DNA of 30,752 nucleotides from Candidatus Rokuibacteriota bacterium (lineage in GTDB: Bacteria > Methylomirabilota > Methylomirabilia > Rokubacteriales > CSP1-6). The position numbers were made by a program, and so were the translations under genes. This document shows, one piece after another, positions 6,569 to 14,928 of the stretch. Below the pieces are notes generated by a model. It did not search any database, was not told the origin of the DNA, and saw only the letters and a program-made list of their open reading frames with translations. The stretch's first letter is position 1, and the number at the start of each line of letters is the position of its first letter. Location of the stretch: contig QHRT01000113.1 of assembly GCA_003220195.1 (NCBI GenBank), positions 1 through 30,752 of the forward strand, written 5' to 3'.

Positions 6569-8467
6569 ATGTTCACGCTCATGCGCCGCTACCGGAAGGG
6601 CCTGCGCGTCGGCCTCTTGATCGTTGCCGCGGCGTTCATGGTGTCGCTCTTCTACGTCGGCACGCGCGGCGTCGGTGACGGCTCCGAGCGCGACGCCATC
6701 GCGACGGTCAACGGCGAGACGATTCCGGTGGAGCGGTACAAGCGCCGGTATCAGTCGTACATGGACACCTACGCGCAGATCTACAAGGACAAGTTCACGC
6801 CGGAGCTGGCCGAGCGCATGGGGCTGCCGCAGCAGGTCGTCAACGACCTGGTGCAGGAGGCGCTGGTCTTCCAGCGGGCGCGCGCCGAAGGCCTCGAGGT
6901 CACGGACGAGGAGCTCAACGCGCAGATCCAGGCGGTGCCGACGTTCCAGGAGGGCGGCCGGTTCTCGATGCGCCGGTACCAGGAATACTTGAGAGGTCGC
7001 GGGATGCCCGCGAGCACCTTCGAGTCCGACGTGCGACGCGAGCTGACGCGGATGAAAGTCGAGTCGCTGGTGCGCAGCGGCGTCAAGGTGTCCGACGCCG
7101 AAGTGGAACGCGCGTTCGCGCAGCAGCGCGAGTCGGTGCGCGCCGCCTGGGCGCTGGTCGAGCTGGCGCCGCTCGTCGCCGTCGCGGCCGCGACGGACGA
7201 GGAAGTCCAGACCTATCTCCAGCAGCACTCGCTCGAGTTCCGTCAGCCCGAGCGCCGCCACGTCCAGTACGCCATCGTCAACGCCCGCGACTTCGTCCGG
7301 CCGCCGCCGGATGCGGACGTCCAGAAGTACTACGAGGAGCACGCGAAGGAATTCGAGTCGCCCAAGCAGGTGAAAGCGGCGCACGTGCTCGTGCGCGTGC
7401 CTCAAACCGGCGGCAGCGGGGCGGAGGACAAGGCGAAGGCGAAGGTGGCCGACGTGATCCGGCGCGCGCGCGCCGGAGAGCCGTTCGCGAAGCTGGCCAA
7501 GGAGATCTCCGAGGATCCGGGCTCCGCGGCGAACGGCGGCGATCTCGGCCTCGTGTCCGCGGGCGAGCTCGTGCCGGAATTCGAGAAGGTCGCCTTTTCG
7601 TTGAAGCCGGGCGAGATTTCGCCGGAGCCCGTCCGGACGCAGTTCGGCTATCACGCGATCCAGGTCAGCGAGGTCAAGGCAGGTGGGAAGAAGTCGTTCG
7701 CGGAGGCCGCCCCGCAGATCCGCGAGCGGCTGTCCGCGGACAACGCGGAACGCGCCGCGAAGGCCCGTGCCGACGAGATCCGTCCGGGTCTCCAGGCGGC
7801 GCAAGACTTCATGGCCGAGGCGAAGAAGCTCGGTCTCACGCCGATCGACACTCGCATATCCCGGACCGAGACCCCGACGGGAGAGGCGCGGCCGAATTCG
7901 ATGGAGGAGATGGCGTTCAACCTCTCGCCGGGCGGTGTCGGTGCGCCGGCCAAGACGCCGGCCGGCTACGTCATCATGAAGGCGTTCGAGCGGATGCCGG
8001 CGGCGGTGCCGCCGCTCGCCGAGATCCGCGAGCAGGTCGCGACGGCGCTGAAAAGGCAGAAGGCGGAAGCCGGCGCGCTCGAGCGCGCCAAGCAGATCGC
8101 CGCCGAGGCCAAGTCCGGAGACGTCGGCGCGGCCGGCAAGAAAGCCGGCGCGGTCACCGGCGAGACCGCGGCGTTTTCCCGCGTGAAGCCGGCGGAGCGC
8201 ATCCCGGGCGACGCGATGCACGCCGCGTTGCAGACGGTGACCGGCGGCGTGACGGACCCGGTGAAGACGCCGCAAGGCTTCTACGTCCTCAAGGTGCTCG
8301 AGCGGATTCCCGCGGACACCGCCGACCTCGACAAGGAGCGTGACAAGATCACCCGCGAGCTCACCACGCAGAAGCAGGGGCAGCTGTGGGAGAGCTGGAT
8401 TGCGAGCGCGCGCGGCACCGCCAAGATCGACGTCTCGCCGCGGCTCATGCCGGCGCGCCGGGGATAG
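6569..8467 (+). CDS. PpiD/SurA-like membrane-anchored peptidyl-prolyl isomerase
   Basis: Encodes 632 residues. A cytoplasmic N-tail (MFTLMRRYRKG) precedes one membrane anchor (about residues 13-32, LRVGLLIVAAAFMVSLFYVG). A SurA-type chaperone domain follows (IATVNGETIPVERYKRRYQS through about residue 190). The parvulin/rotamase domain at about 268-370 has VKAAHVLVRVP, EDPGSAANGGDLGLVSAGE and the FGYHAIQV end. A second degenerate rotamase-like repeat comes near the C-terminus (VKTPQGFYVLKVLERIP). Proteins of this architecture sit in the inner membrane facing the periplasm and help fold exported proteins. The start is supported by AAGGAGT 7 bases upstream. It is tightly linked behind trmI and 4 bases before the amidase ATG, so the three may share a transcript. 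No lesion is seen. Confidence 0.93.
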   Translation: MFTLMRRYRKGLRVGLLIVAAAFMVSLFYVGTRGVGDGSERDAIATVNGETIPVERYKRRYQSYMDTYAQIYKDKFTPELAERMGLPQQVVNDLVQEALVFQRARAEGLEVTDEELNAQIQAVPTFQEGGRFSMRRYQEYLRGRGMPASTFESDVRRELTRMKVESLVRSGVKVSDAEVERAFAQQRESVRAAWALVELAPLVAVAAATDEEVQTYLQQHSLEFRQPERRHVQYAIVNARDFVRPPPDADVQKYYEEHAKEFESPKQVKAAHVLVRVPQTGGSGAEDKAKAKVADVIRRARAGEPFAKLAKEISEDPGSAANGGDLGLVSAGELVPEFEKVAFSLKPGEISPEPVRTQFGYHAIQVSEVKAGGKKSFAEAAPQIRERLSADNAERAAKARADEIRPGLQAAQDFMAEAKKLGLTPIDTRISRTETPTGEARPNSMEEMAFNLSPGGVGAPAKTPAGYVIMKAFERMPAAVPPLAEIREQVATALKRQKAEAGALERAKQIAAEAKSGDVGAAGKKAGAVTGETAAFSRVKPAERIPGDAMHAALQTVTGGVTDPVKTPQGFYVLKVLERIPADTADLDKERDKITRELTTQKQGQLWESWIASARGTAKIDVSPRLMPARRG

Positions 8468-8471
8468 GGCC

Positions 8472-9863
8472 ATGATCGACGCGTTCAGCACCGCGACCGA
8501 GATGCTCGCGGCCTTGCGCGCGCGCCAGGTGTCCGCCGTCGAGCTGCTGGAGCTCCATCGCGCGCGCATCGAGAAGCACAATCCCACGCTCAACGCGGTC
8601 GTGGAACCGGACTTCGATCGCGCGCGTCGTGATGCCGAGAGCGCCGATCAGCGACGGACCCGCGGCGACGACGCCCCGCTGCTCGGGCTGCCGATGACGT
8701 TGAAGGCGCCGGTGACGATCCGCGTGAAGGCGGCGGGCGCGATGGTGATGGCGAAGACCAACGTTCCCCAGATGCTGGCCGACTGGCAATCCGCGAACCC
8801 CGTCTACGGCCGGACGAACAACCCGTGGGATCTCTCGCGCACGCCGGGCGGGTCGACGGGCGGCGGCTCCGCCGCGCTCGCGGCGGGACTGACGCCGCTC
8901 GAGTTCGGCAGCGACATCGGCGGCTCCATCCGCGTGCCCGCCGCGTTCTGCGGCGTCTACGGCCACCGGCCGAGCGAGACCGCGATGCCGCGCAGCGGCC
9001 AGTTCCCGTTCCCGCCGATGCCGAATGCCGCGGGTGTGATGGGCGTGCAGGGACCGCTGGCCCGCTCGGCCGAAGATCTCGAGCTCGCGCTCGACGTCGC
9101 GGCGGGCCCGGAAACCGGCGAGGACGTCGCGTGGCGGCTCGCGATTCCGCCCGCGCGGCGCGAGAGTCTTCGTGAGTTCCGCGTTGCCGTCCTGCCGTCG
9201 GTCGACTGGATGCCGGTCGATCGGGAGATCGCCGCGGCGCTCGACGATCTCGCGTCGCAGCTCGGCCGCCTCGGCTGCCAGGTGAAGGTCGCCCAGCCGG
9301 CCGAGCTGGGTGACCAGCGTGAGCACTACCTGCTCTACCTGACGCTGCTTTCCGCGATGACGTTTGCTCGCGTGCCGGCCGCCGAGCGTCCGCCTCGGGT
9401 CGAGGTGCTGCGTACGCGCGATGACGAATGGAGTCGCGCCACGCAGCGTGGCGTCGAGAGTGGCGCGCCCGACTATCTCGGCTGGGTCGCGCAGCGCGAA
9501 CGGTACCGGGCGGGCTGGCGCGCCTTCTTCCGCGAGTGGGACGTCCTGCTCGCGCCGACGTTCTTTGCTCCGCCCTACCGGCACTGGGACAAGCCGACGC
9601 CGCCGACGCCGGAGTCCATCCGAAAGACCCTCGACGTGAACGGCGCCCCGGTGCTCGCGGAGCTCGGCCTGTTCTATCCGTCGGTGGCGACACTGCCCGG
9701 GCAACCCGCGACGGCGTTCCCGTATGGCGCGACGCGCGGCGGCCTGCCGATCGGACTCCAGGCGATCGGTCCCTACCTGGAGGACCGGACGCCGATCCGG
9801 TTCGCGGGACTGGTGGCGCGCGAGCTCGGGGGCTTCGTCGCTCCGCCGGCGTACCGATCTTGA
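8472..9863 (+). CDS. Amidase-signature family hydrolase with apparent internal deletion
   Basis: Encodes 463 residues from the ATG that begins MIDAFSTATEMLAALRARQ; the frame upstream of it is a PpiD shadow. The Ser-cis-Ser-Lys triad is present: Lys78 in GLPMTLK, cis-Ser128 in TPGGSTGGGS, and nucleophile Ser152 in GSDIGGSIRVP. The family hydrolyses amide bonds (general amidases, GatA, FAAH). The Lys to cis-Ser distance is only 50 residues, whereas it is about 75 in FAAH (142 to 217) and GatA. The missing stretch would follow Lys78 directly, where 'D..DV.G..T..G' is normally found; here Lys78 is followed at once by APVTIRVKAAGA. This loop helps build the active site, so activity is doubtful. 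The Ser128-Ser152 spacing of 24 is normal. The gene lies between the PpiD and PrpE genes, 14 bases before the latter. Confidence 0.85.
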   Translation: MIDAFSTATEMLAALRARQVSAVELLELHRARIEKHNPTLNAVVEPDFDRARRDAESADQRRTRGDDAPLLGLPMTLKAPVTIRVKAAGAMVMAKTNVPQMLADWQSANPVYGRTNNPWDLSRTPGGSTGGGSAALAAGLTPLEFGSDIGGSIRVPAAFCGVYGHRPSETAMPRSGQFPFPPMPNAAGVMGVQGPLARSAEDLELALDVAAGPETGEDVAWRLAIPPARRESLREFRVAVLPSVDWMPVDREIAAALDDLASQLGRLGCQVKVAQPAELGDQREHYLLYLTLLSAMTFARVPAAERPPRVEVLRTRDDEWSRATQRGVESGAPDYLGWVAQRERYRAGWRAFFREWDVLLAPTFFAPPYRHWDKPTPPTPESIRKTLDVNGAPVLAELGLFYPSVATLPGQPATAFPYGATRGGLPIGLQAIGPYLEDRTPIRFAGLVARELGGFVAPPAYRS

Positions 9864-9877
9864 CCGGAGGCGTTCGA

Positions 9878-11788
9878 ATGACAGGCCGCAGCATCTACGA
9901 CGAGACGTACCGGCGCTCGTTCCAGGCTCCGGAGGAGTTCTGGGCGGCGGCCGCCGAGGACATCGTGTGGGATCGGCGATGGGACCGTGTGCTCGACGAT
10001 GCGCGGCCGCCCTTCTACCGGTGGTTCGTCGGCGGTATGCTGAACACCTGCTACAACGCGGTCGACGTCCACGTCGACCGCGGGCGCGGCCGGCAGACGG
10101 CGCTCGTGTACGACAGCCCCGTCACGAAGACCGTGAAGACGTACTCGTACGCCGAGCTTCGCGACGAGGTCGCGCGCTTTGCCGGCGCACTCACTCGACT
10201 CGGCATCGGCAAGGGCGATCGCGTGATCCTCTACATGCCGATGGTGCCGGAGGCCGTCATCGCGATGCTCGGCTGCGCGCGGATCGGCGCGATCCACTCC
10301 GTGGTGTTCGGCGGCTTCGCGCCGAAAGAGCTGGCGACCCGCATCGACGATGCGAAGCCGAAGCTGATCCTCTGCGCCTCGTGCGGGATCGAGGTGAACC
10401 GCGTGATCCCGTACAAGCCGTTGCTCGACCAGGCGATCGAGCTGGCGCGTCACACGGTCGAACGGTGCCTGGTGCTCCAGCGTCCTCAAGAGCGAGCCAC
10501 GATGGTGAAAGGCCGCGACCTCGACTGGCAGGAGACCGTGGCGGGCGCGGCGCCGGTCGACTGCGTCTCCGGCGCCGCGACCGATGCGCTCTACATCCTC
10601 TATACGTCGGGCACGACCGGCATCCCGAAAGGCGTCGTCCGCGACAACGGCGGACACGCGGTCGCGCTCAAGTGGAGCATGCAGAACGTGTACGGGATGG
10701 GCTCCGGCGAAGTCTACTGGGCCGCATCCGACATCGGCTGGGTGGTCGGGCACTCGTACATCGTGTACGCGCCACTGCTGAAGGGCTGCACGACGATCCT
10801 CTACGAGGGCAAGCCGGTCGGCACGCCGGATCCCGGCGCGTTCTGGCGCGTCTGCTCGCAACACGGGGTGAACGCGCTCTTCACGGCGCCGACCGCCTTC
10901 CGCGCGATCAAGAAGGAGGATCCGCAGGGTTCGTTCATGAAGACGTACGACCTCTCCCGCTTCCGTACGCTCTTCCTCGCGGGTGAGCGCTGCGATCCCG
11001 ACACGCTCGTCTGGGCGCGCGAGCGACTGGGCGTGCCGGTCATCGATCACTGGTGGCAGACCGAGACGGGCTGGGCGATCGGCGCCAATTGCGTCGGGCT
11101 CGGCATGCTGCCGGTCAAGCCGGGATCGCCGACGAAAGCCGTGCCGGGCTACGACGTGCAGGTGCTCGGCGAGGACGGCCGCCAGATGCCGGCCGGCGAG
11201 ATCGGCGCGATCGTGGTGAAGCTGCCGATGCCGCCGGGCTGTCTGCCGACGCTCTGGAACAACGACGAGGGGTACGAGAAGTCCTATCTCGCGCGGTATC
11301 CGGGCTACTACCTGACGGCGGACGCCGGCTACAAGGACGAGGACGGGTACCTCTTCATCATGAGCCGCATCGACGACATCATCAACGTCGCCGGGCATCG
11401 GCTCTCGACCGGCGCGATGGAAGAAGTGCTGTCGGCCCATCCGGACGTCGCCGAGTGCGCGGTGGTCGGCGTGGCCGACGAGATCAAGGGCGAGATTCCG
11501 GTCGGGTTCGTCGTCACCAAGGCCGGCGTGACCCGCAGCGAAGCCGAGATCGTGCGTGAGCTCGTCGAGCGCGTGCGCGAGCAGATCGGCCCGGTCGCGG
11601 CCTTCAAGGCGGCGACGGTCGTCAAGCGCCTGCCGAAAACGCGCTCCGGCAAGATCCTGCGCGGCACCATGAAACGCATCGCCGAGGGCACGCCGTATAC
11701 CACGCCAGCGACCATCGACGATCCTGTGATCCTCGACGAGATCGGCGAGTCGCTGCGCGGGCTCGGCTATCCCAAGAAGGGAACGTGA
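9878..11788 (+). CDS. prpE: Propionyl-CoA synthetase (AMP-forming), PrpE-like
   Basis: Encodes 636 residues, the expected length of PrpE/ACSS3. The start at ATG 9878 follows GGAGG by 7 bases; the frame extends further upstream only as an Arg-rich shadow of the amidase. The P-loop-like YTSGTTGIPKGVVRDNGG lies near residue 240; VVRDNGGHAVAL is characteristic of propionyl- rather than acetyl-CoA synthetases. HWWQTETGW (motif A5) follows, then SRIDDIINVAGHRLSTGAME, with the catalytic and acetylatable lysine in PKTRSGKILRGTMKRIA near 592. It activates propionate (or a related short acid) to its CoA ester for the methylcitrate or methylmalonyl route; neither pathway is present nearby. It follows the amidase, which could release short-chain acids, but this link is only inference. 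Confidence 0.92.
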   Translation: MTGRSIYDETYRRSFQAPEEFWAAAAEDIVWDRRWDRVLDDARPPFYRWFVGGMLNTCYNAVDVHVDRGRGRQTALVYDSPVTKTVKTYSYAELRDEVARFAGALTRLGIGKGDRVILYMPMVPEAVIAMLGCARIGAIHSVVFGGFAPKELATRIDDAKPKLILCASCGIEVNRVIPYKPLLDQAIELARHTVERCLVLQRPQERATMVKGRDLDWQETVAGAAPVDCVSGAATDALYILYTSGTTGIPKGVVRDNGGHAVALKWSMQNVYGMGSGEVYWAASDIGWVVGHSYIVYAPLLKGCTTILYEGKPVGTPDPGAFWRVCSQHGVNALFTAPTAFRAIKKEDPQGSFMKTYDLSRFRTLFLAGERCDPDTLVWARERLGVPVIDHWWQTETGWAIGANCVGLGMLPVKPGSPTKAVPGYDVQVLGEDGRQMPAGEIGAIVVKLPMPPGCLPTLWNNDEGYEKSYLARYPGYYLTADAGYKDEDGYLFIMSRIDDIINVAGHRLSTGAMEEVLSAHPDVAECAVVGVADEIKGEIPVGFVVTKAGVTRSEAEIVRELVERVREQIGPVAAFKAATVVKRLPKTRSGKILRGTMKRIAEGTPYTTPATIDDPVILDEIGESLRGLGYPKKGT

Positions 11789-11790
11789 GC

Positions 11791-11859
11791 ATGATCGCGT
11801 GCACCCTGAACGCGTTCGAGATCACGCCGGACGCGAGCATGGAGCCGCTGCCGGTCTGA
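11791..11859 (+). other. Possible 22-codon leader or remnant reading frame
   Basis: Directly after the prpE stop (TGAGC then ATG) a short frame reads MIACTLNAFEITPDASMEPL and ends at TGA 11857-11859. The 2-base spacing to the previous stop would suit translational coupling, and the composition looks protein-like. It is too short to assign, has no recognisable relative, and may be the remains of a truncated gene before the zeta-like kinase. Low confidence that it is translated. Confidence 0.2.
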
Positions 11860-11893
11860 GGCTTCGAGCGCGCCGGTCATCGAGGCCGGTCGT

Positions 11894-12730
11894 ATGACGC
11901 CGGCCGATCGGCCGAGCGTCGTGATCATCGGCGGGCCGAACGGCGCCGGCAAGTCCACGATCGCGCCGCGCCCGCTTCGGGACGTGCTGCAGGTCGAGGA
12001 GTTCGTCAACGCCGACGTGATCGCGCGCGGGCTGTCGGCGTTCAATCCCGAAGGCGTCGCCGTCCGAGCCGGACGGGTGATGCTCGAACGGCTTCGCGAG
12101 CTGGCGGCGCAGCGCGCCCGCTTCGCATTCGAGACCACCCTGGCGAGCCGCTCGTTCGCGCCCTGGCTTCGCGAGCTCACCGCGGGCGGCTACGAGTTCC
12201 ATTGCGTCTCCGTGTGGGTGACCGCCGCCGACCTCTGCATCCAGAGAATCGCCGACCGGGTCAGCCGAGGCGGTCACCACGTCCCGGACGACGTCGTGCG
12301 GCGCCGTTACAGGAGTGGGTGGCGGAACTTTTTCGACCTATATCGACCGCTCGCGACGACCTGGCGCGTGTACGACAACTCCGGCGATGCCCCGGCTGTC
12401 GTGGCGGAGGGCGAGCGAGAGTCCGTCGCGATCGTGATCGATCGCATTCGCTGGAGCCAGATCGAGGACGCGCCGGGTGCGCCGAGGTGGCGCGAGGCGC
12501 CGAGGAAGCGTGAGGACTTGAGCCGGATCGGTCAGATCATGCTGGACGGTACGGCGATCGACGAGGCCGTGCGCGCCGCGGTCCGCGACGCGATCGCCGA
12601 GCACGCGCGTGACGGCGCGCCGATCGTCATCGAACGCGACGGCAAGATCGTCGAGATCCCGGCGGAAGAGATCCTGCGCGAGCAGGCCGCCCGCGAGGCC
12701 CGGCGCGCGAAGCACGCGCGGCGGGCGTAG
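11894..12730 (+). CDS. Zeta-toxin-like P-loop kinase fused to a small C-terminal partner-type domain
   Basis: Encodes 278 residues. The N-terminal part (about 1-195) is a zeta-toxin/COG4185 kinase: Walker A IIGGPNGAGKST at residues 11-22, VNADVIARGLSAFNPE, the conserved RFAFETTLASRSF segment, and the Arg-rich lid RVSRGGHHVPDDVVRRRYRS that positions ATP phosphates. Members phosphorylate UDP-N-acetylglucosamine or unknown substrates and are often toxins. Residues about 205-262 form a second unit (AIDEAVRAAVRDAIAEHA, then IVIERDGKIVEIPAEEIL). This looks like the small protein usually encoded by a separate gene next to COG4185 kinases ('AVR.A...H...G..IVV..DGKVV.IP.EEI'). No separate antitoxin gene is visible on either side. 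The ribosome site is weak. The kinase call is firm; the fused-partner reading is from memory of similar loci. Confidence 0.85.
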   Translation: MTPADRPSVVIIGGPNGAGKSTIAPRPLRDVLQVEEFVNADVIARGLSAFNPEGVAVRAGRVMLERLRELAAQRARFAFETTLASRSFAPWLRELTAGGYEFHCVSVWVTAADLCIQRIADRVSRGGHHVPDDVVRRRYRSGWRNFFDLYRPLATTWRVYDNSGDAPAVVAEGERESVAIVIDRIRWSQIEDAPGAPRWREAPRKREDLSRIGQIMLDGTAIDEAVRAAVRDAIAEHARDGAPIVIERDGKIVEIPAEEILREQAAREARRAKHARRA

Positions 12731-12774
12731 CACAAGCACCGCGCAGCCCGCCGCGAGGAATCCGGCTCAGCGGG

Positions 12775-13743
12775 TCACGGAGCTCGCGACGCCAGGTACG
12801 ACGCGATCGCGATCATGTCGTCGACCGTCAGGTTGGCCACCGCCGCTTTCATGAGTTGCGCGCCCGCGCCGGCGCGCGCGCCGGTCTTGATGTCGTAGAG
12901 CTGGCGCACGATATAGCTCGGCGAACGGCCGACGATCGACGGGACGCCGCCCGTATGCTTCAGATCCGGGCCGTGGCACATCGCGCACTGGAACGTCTTG
13001 CCGGCCCCGCCCGTGTTCACCAGTGCCTGGCCTTTTGCGATGCTGCCCGGGGGCGCGTACGCGATGAACTGTACTCGCGGGTCCCGGTCTTCGAATTGTT
13101 CGAGATTCGCCGGAACCTCGATGATGCGCTGACCGATCGGTTCCTTCTCGCCGTTCGGCGAGGCCGCCAGGAACCATCCGGCGACAAAGGTCTTGGGCAC
13201 GGTATCGGTTTCGACGACCTTGATGTTCGCGCGCGGCTTGAGCGCGGAGAAGTACGCGGCGGCGGCCTGCACCTCGTCGTCCGTGATGTCCTTCGAGAGC
13301 GAGATCATGAAGTCGACGTTTCTCTTCGGCACCGCCGTCTTCCTGGCGCCGCTCTTGTAATCGGCCATCTGCTGGACGATGTACCCCGCGGGCAGACCAG
13401 CCATGCTGGCGTTTTCCGGTCCGCCGGGTCCGTCGGCGCGATGACAGAAGCCACAGGCGAACACGGTGGGCTTCCGGCCCTGAGCGACGATGGGGGGCAG
13501 GGGCGGATGATCGCCGGGGTGCCAGTCGGGCGCGATGAAGAAATCACGCAATTGAGTCACGGTGTACGTGGCGCTGCTGCCTGGCACGTGCCGTGGAACG
13601 CCGTCGTCGACGCGAGGCTTGAAGTCCGGCGGATTGACCGGATACGCCCAGGCCGGCGGTGGCTCGTCGGCGCCGAGCGCGGCGCTGACGGCGCCGAGAA
13701 TGGAGACGAGGGAGATTGCCAGGCTCAGGATCGGGTTCTTCAT
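12775..13743 (-). CDS. Exported diheme c-type cytochrome (c4-like)
   Basis: Encodes 322 residues from ATG 13741-13743, which has GAGGA 5-9 bases upstream. The N-terminus MKNPILSLAISLVSILGAVS followed by AALGADEP is a Sec signal peptide. Two CxxCH heme sites are present, CGFCH at 97-101 and CAMCH at 253-257. The first is followed by NASMAGLPAGYIVQQMADYK, whose Met is a plausible axial ligand, and the second by GRSPSYIVRQLYDIKTGARA, showing the two halves are duplicated domains. An intervening segment (ALKPRANIKVVETDTVPKT) is typical of cytochromes associated with periplasmic dehydrogenases. It probably shuttles electrons to the terminal oxidase; the donor is not encoded next to it. A possible promoter lies at 13782-13811. 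It converges with the zeta-like kinase gene. Confidence 0.9.
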   Translation of the reverse strand: MKNPILSLAISLVSILGAVSAALGADEPPPAWAYPVNPPDFKPRVDDGVPRHVPGSSATYTVTQLRDFFIAPDWHPGDHPPLPPIVAQGRKPTVFACGFCHRADGPGGPENASMAGLPAGYIVQQMADYKSGARKTAVPKRNVDFMISLSKDITDDEVQAAAAYFSALKPRANIKVVETDTVPKTFVAGWFLAASPNGEKEPIGQRIIEVPANLEQFEDRDPRVQFIAYAPPGSIAKGQALVNTGGAGKTFQCAMCHGPDLKHTGGVPSIVGRSPSYIVRQLYDIKTGARAGAGAQLMKAAVANLTVDDMIAIASYLASRAP

Positions 13744-13781
13744 GCGGTCCTCACGTTCATGTTTTCTCGTTCGCCCGGTCG

Positions 13782-13811
13782 AACATAGCCGAGGCGGCCC
13801 GAAGCGAGCAA
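13782..13811 (-). promoter_or_regulatory. Possible sigma70-type promoter for the diheme cytochrome gene
   Basis: On the minus strand TTGCTC and TATGTT are separated by 18 bases, with the -10-like box about 40 bases before the cytochrome start. Each hexamer matches the consensus at only 3-4 of 6 positions. The 115-base gap behind the rhomboid gene has room for an independent promoter. Pattern match only. Confidence 0.3.
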
Positions 13812-13858
13812 GGCACATTGCGGACAGCGCGCGAGGCTGACGCCCGGACAGAGCTTCC

Positions 13859-14920
13859 CTACGGCGCTGGTCGCTCCGCGCGCCGGACGGCGGCTGAAGC
13901 TTCGTCTCGTGCGCCGATCTGTTCCAGGCTCACCGCGAGGGCCGGCCACGCGGCCGCGTCATCGTTCTGGAGCCGCACGGCTCGACGGAGCAGGTCGACG
14001 GCCTTCTTGTGCTGGCCACTCGTCTGAGCGGCGCCTCCGAGCGAGCGATAGAGCCCGGCGACAAACCGTCGATCGTCCAGGTTTCCCGGGTCCAGGGCGA
14101 GCGCGTGCTCCCAGGCGTCGAGAGCAAGATCGGTACGGTTCAAGCGGCGGGACGCAATCGCCAGGTTCATCCAGTTGGTCTTGACCGACTCGTCGAGCTG
14201 CACGGCCTGGCTCAGCAACAGCGCCGCGTCCAGATTCCGGTTCTTCAACAGCGCCGTGTAGCCGCGATAGCCGTCAACGGCTGCGGCCTGAGCCGGCGAA
14301 AAATTCATCGCCGGGCGGACAATCGCCGCGAGCAGCGAGACGATCACGACGGCGATCGTGGCTGCCAGCACTGCGTGGCGCCGCCAGCGAGGGGCTCCTT
14401 GCCTCGCGCCGATGAAGAACCCGAGTATCGCGCCGACGGCGTGCGCGACATTGCCGACGGCCAGGATTCCCGTGGCGGTGAGCGCGATGCACGCGAAGAA
14501 CCAGCCCACGAACAGGCCGATCGTCGACCGACTCATGAGCGCGAGCGTCTTCTCGCTGGCCTTCTGATTGACCCACAGATACCCGGCGACGACGATCAGG
14601 ACCAGATAACGCCACCATCCGAGCATCTCCTCGATCACCGTGCCGAGCCGCCAGAACCAGTAGAGATTGAACCCGAGGTGAAGAACGTTGACGTGCGGGA
14701 GCGCCGAGCCCACCAGCCGCCACGGTTGCCTGACAAATCGGATATCGAAGTCCAGGCCCGAGATATCGAGACCTGCGAACGACGCGACCGTGACGACGAG
14801 GGCCGCCACGCCGATCCCGGTGGTCACGGGATGCGCAGAGAACTCCGCTGACCGCGGCAGCGCCTGCAGAACGGGAAAGTCCAGCCGAGAGAGGGTCAGA
14901 TGCGGGCGCCAGCGAAGCAG
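13859..14920 (-). CDS. Rhomboid-family membrane protein with C-terminal TPR region, catalytic-serine segment missing
   Basis: From a putative CTG start at 14918-14920 (AGAGGG just upstream, 8 bases after the preceding gene's stop) this gives 353 residues; a GTG further in (before TTGIGVAALVVTV) is the other option. Rhomboid features are clear: the PHVNVLHLGFNLYWFWRLGT helix with the His/Asn oxyanion residues, and VGNVAHAVGAILGFFIG carrying the catalytic His. In GlpG-like rhomboids the serine motif GxSGVVYALFG stands just before GYLWV. Here YLVLIVVAG joins GYLWVNQKASEK directly, so the Ser helix (about 25 residues) is absent. After a further membrane helix, TPR-like repeats follow (AALLLSQAVQLDESVKTNWM, LALDAWEHALALDPGNL, KAVDLLRRAVRLQNDD). 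It is either an inactive, iRhom-like protein or a deletion product. It is cotranscribed with the luciferase-like gene. Confidence 0.75.
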   Translation of the reverse strand: MLRWRPHLTLSRLDFPVLQALPRSAEFSAHPVTTGIGVAALVVTVASFAGLDISGLDFDIRFVRQPWRLVGSALPHVNVLHLGFNLYWFWRLGTVIEEMLGWWRYLVLIVVAGYLWVNQKASEKTLALMSRSTIGLFVGWFFACIALTATGILAVGNVAHAVGAILGFFIGARQGAPRWRRHAVLAATIAVVIVSLLAAIVRPAMNFSPAQAAAVDGYRGYTALLKNRNLDAALLLSQAVQLDESVKTNWMNLAIASRRLNRTDLALDAWEHALALDPGNLDDRRFVAGLYRSLGGAAQTSGQHKKAVDLLRRAVRLQNDDAAAWPALAVSLEQIGARDEASAAVRRAERPAP

Positions 14921-14928
14921 ATGACCCT

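Noticed and set aside
6551..8593. A very long minus-strand open frame opposite the PpiD gene
   Set aside because: Composition is Arg/Leu/Asp-rich with no fold-like pattern; it mirrors the codon bias of the real gene on the other strand.
9428..9877. A 150-residue N-terminal extension of propionyl-CoA synthetase
   Set aside because: The extension overlaps the amidase gene in another frame and is Arg-rich; the ATG at 9878 has a proper ribosome site and gives the family length.
11791..11893. An antitoxin gene in front of the zeta-like kinase
   Set aside because: Only a 22-codon frame is present; it is too short and matches no antitoxin pattern I know.
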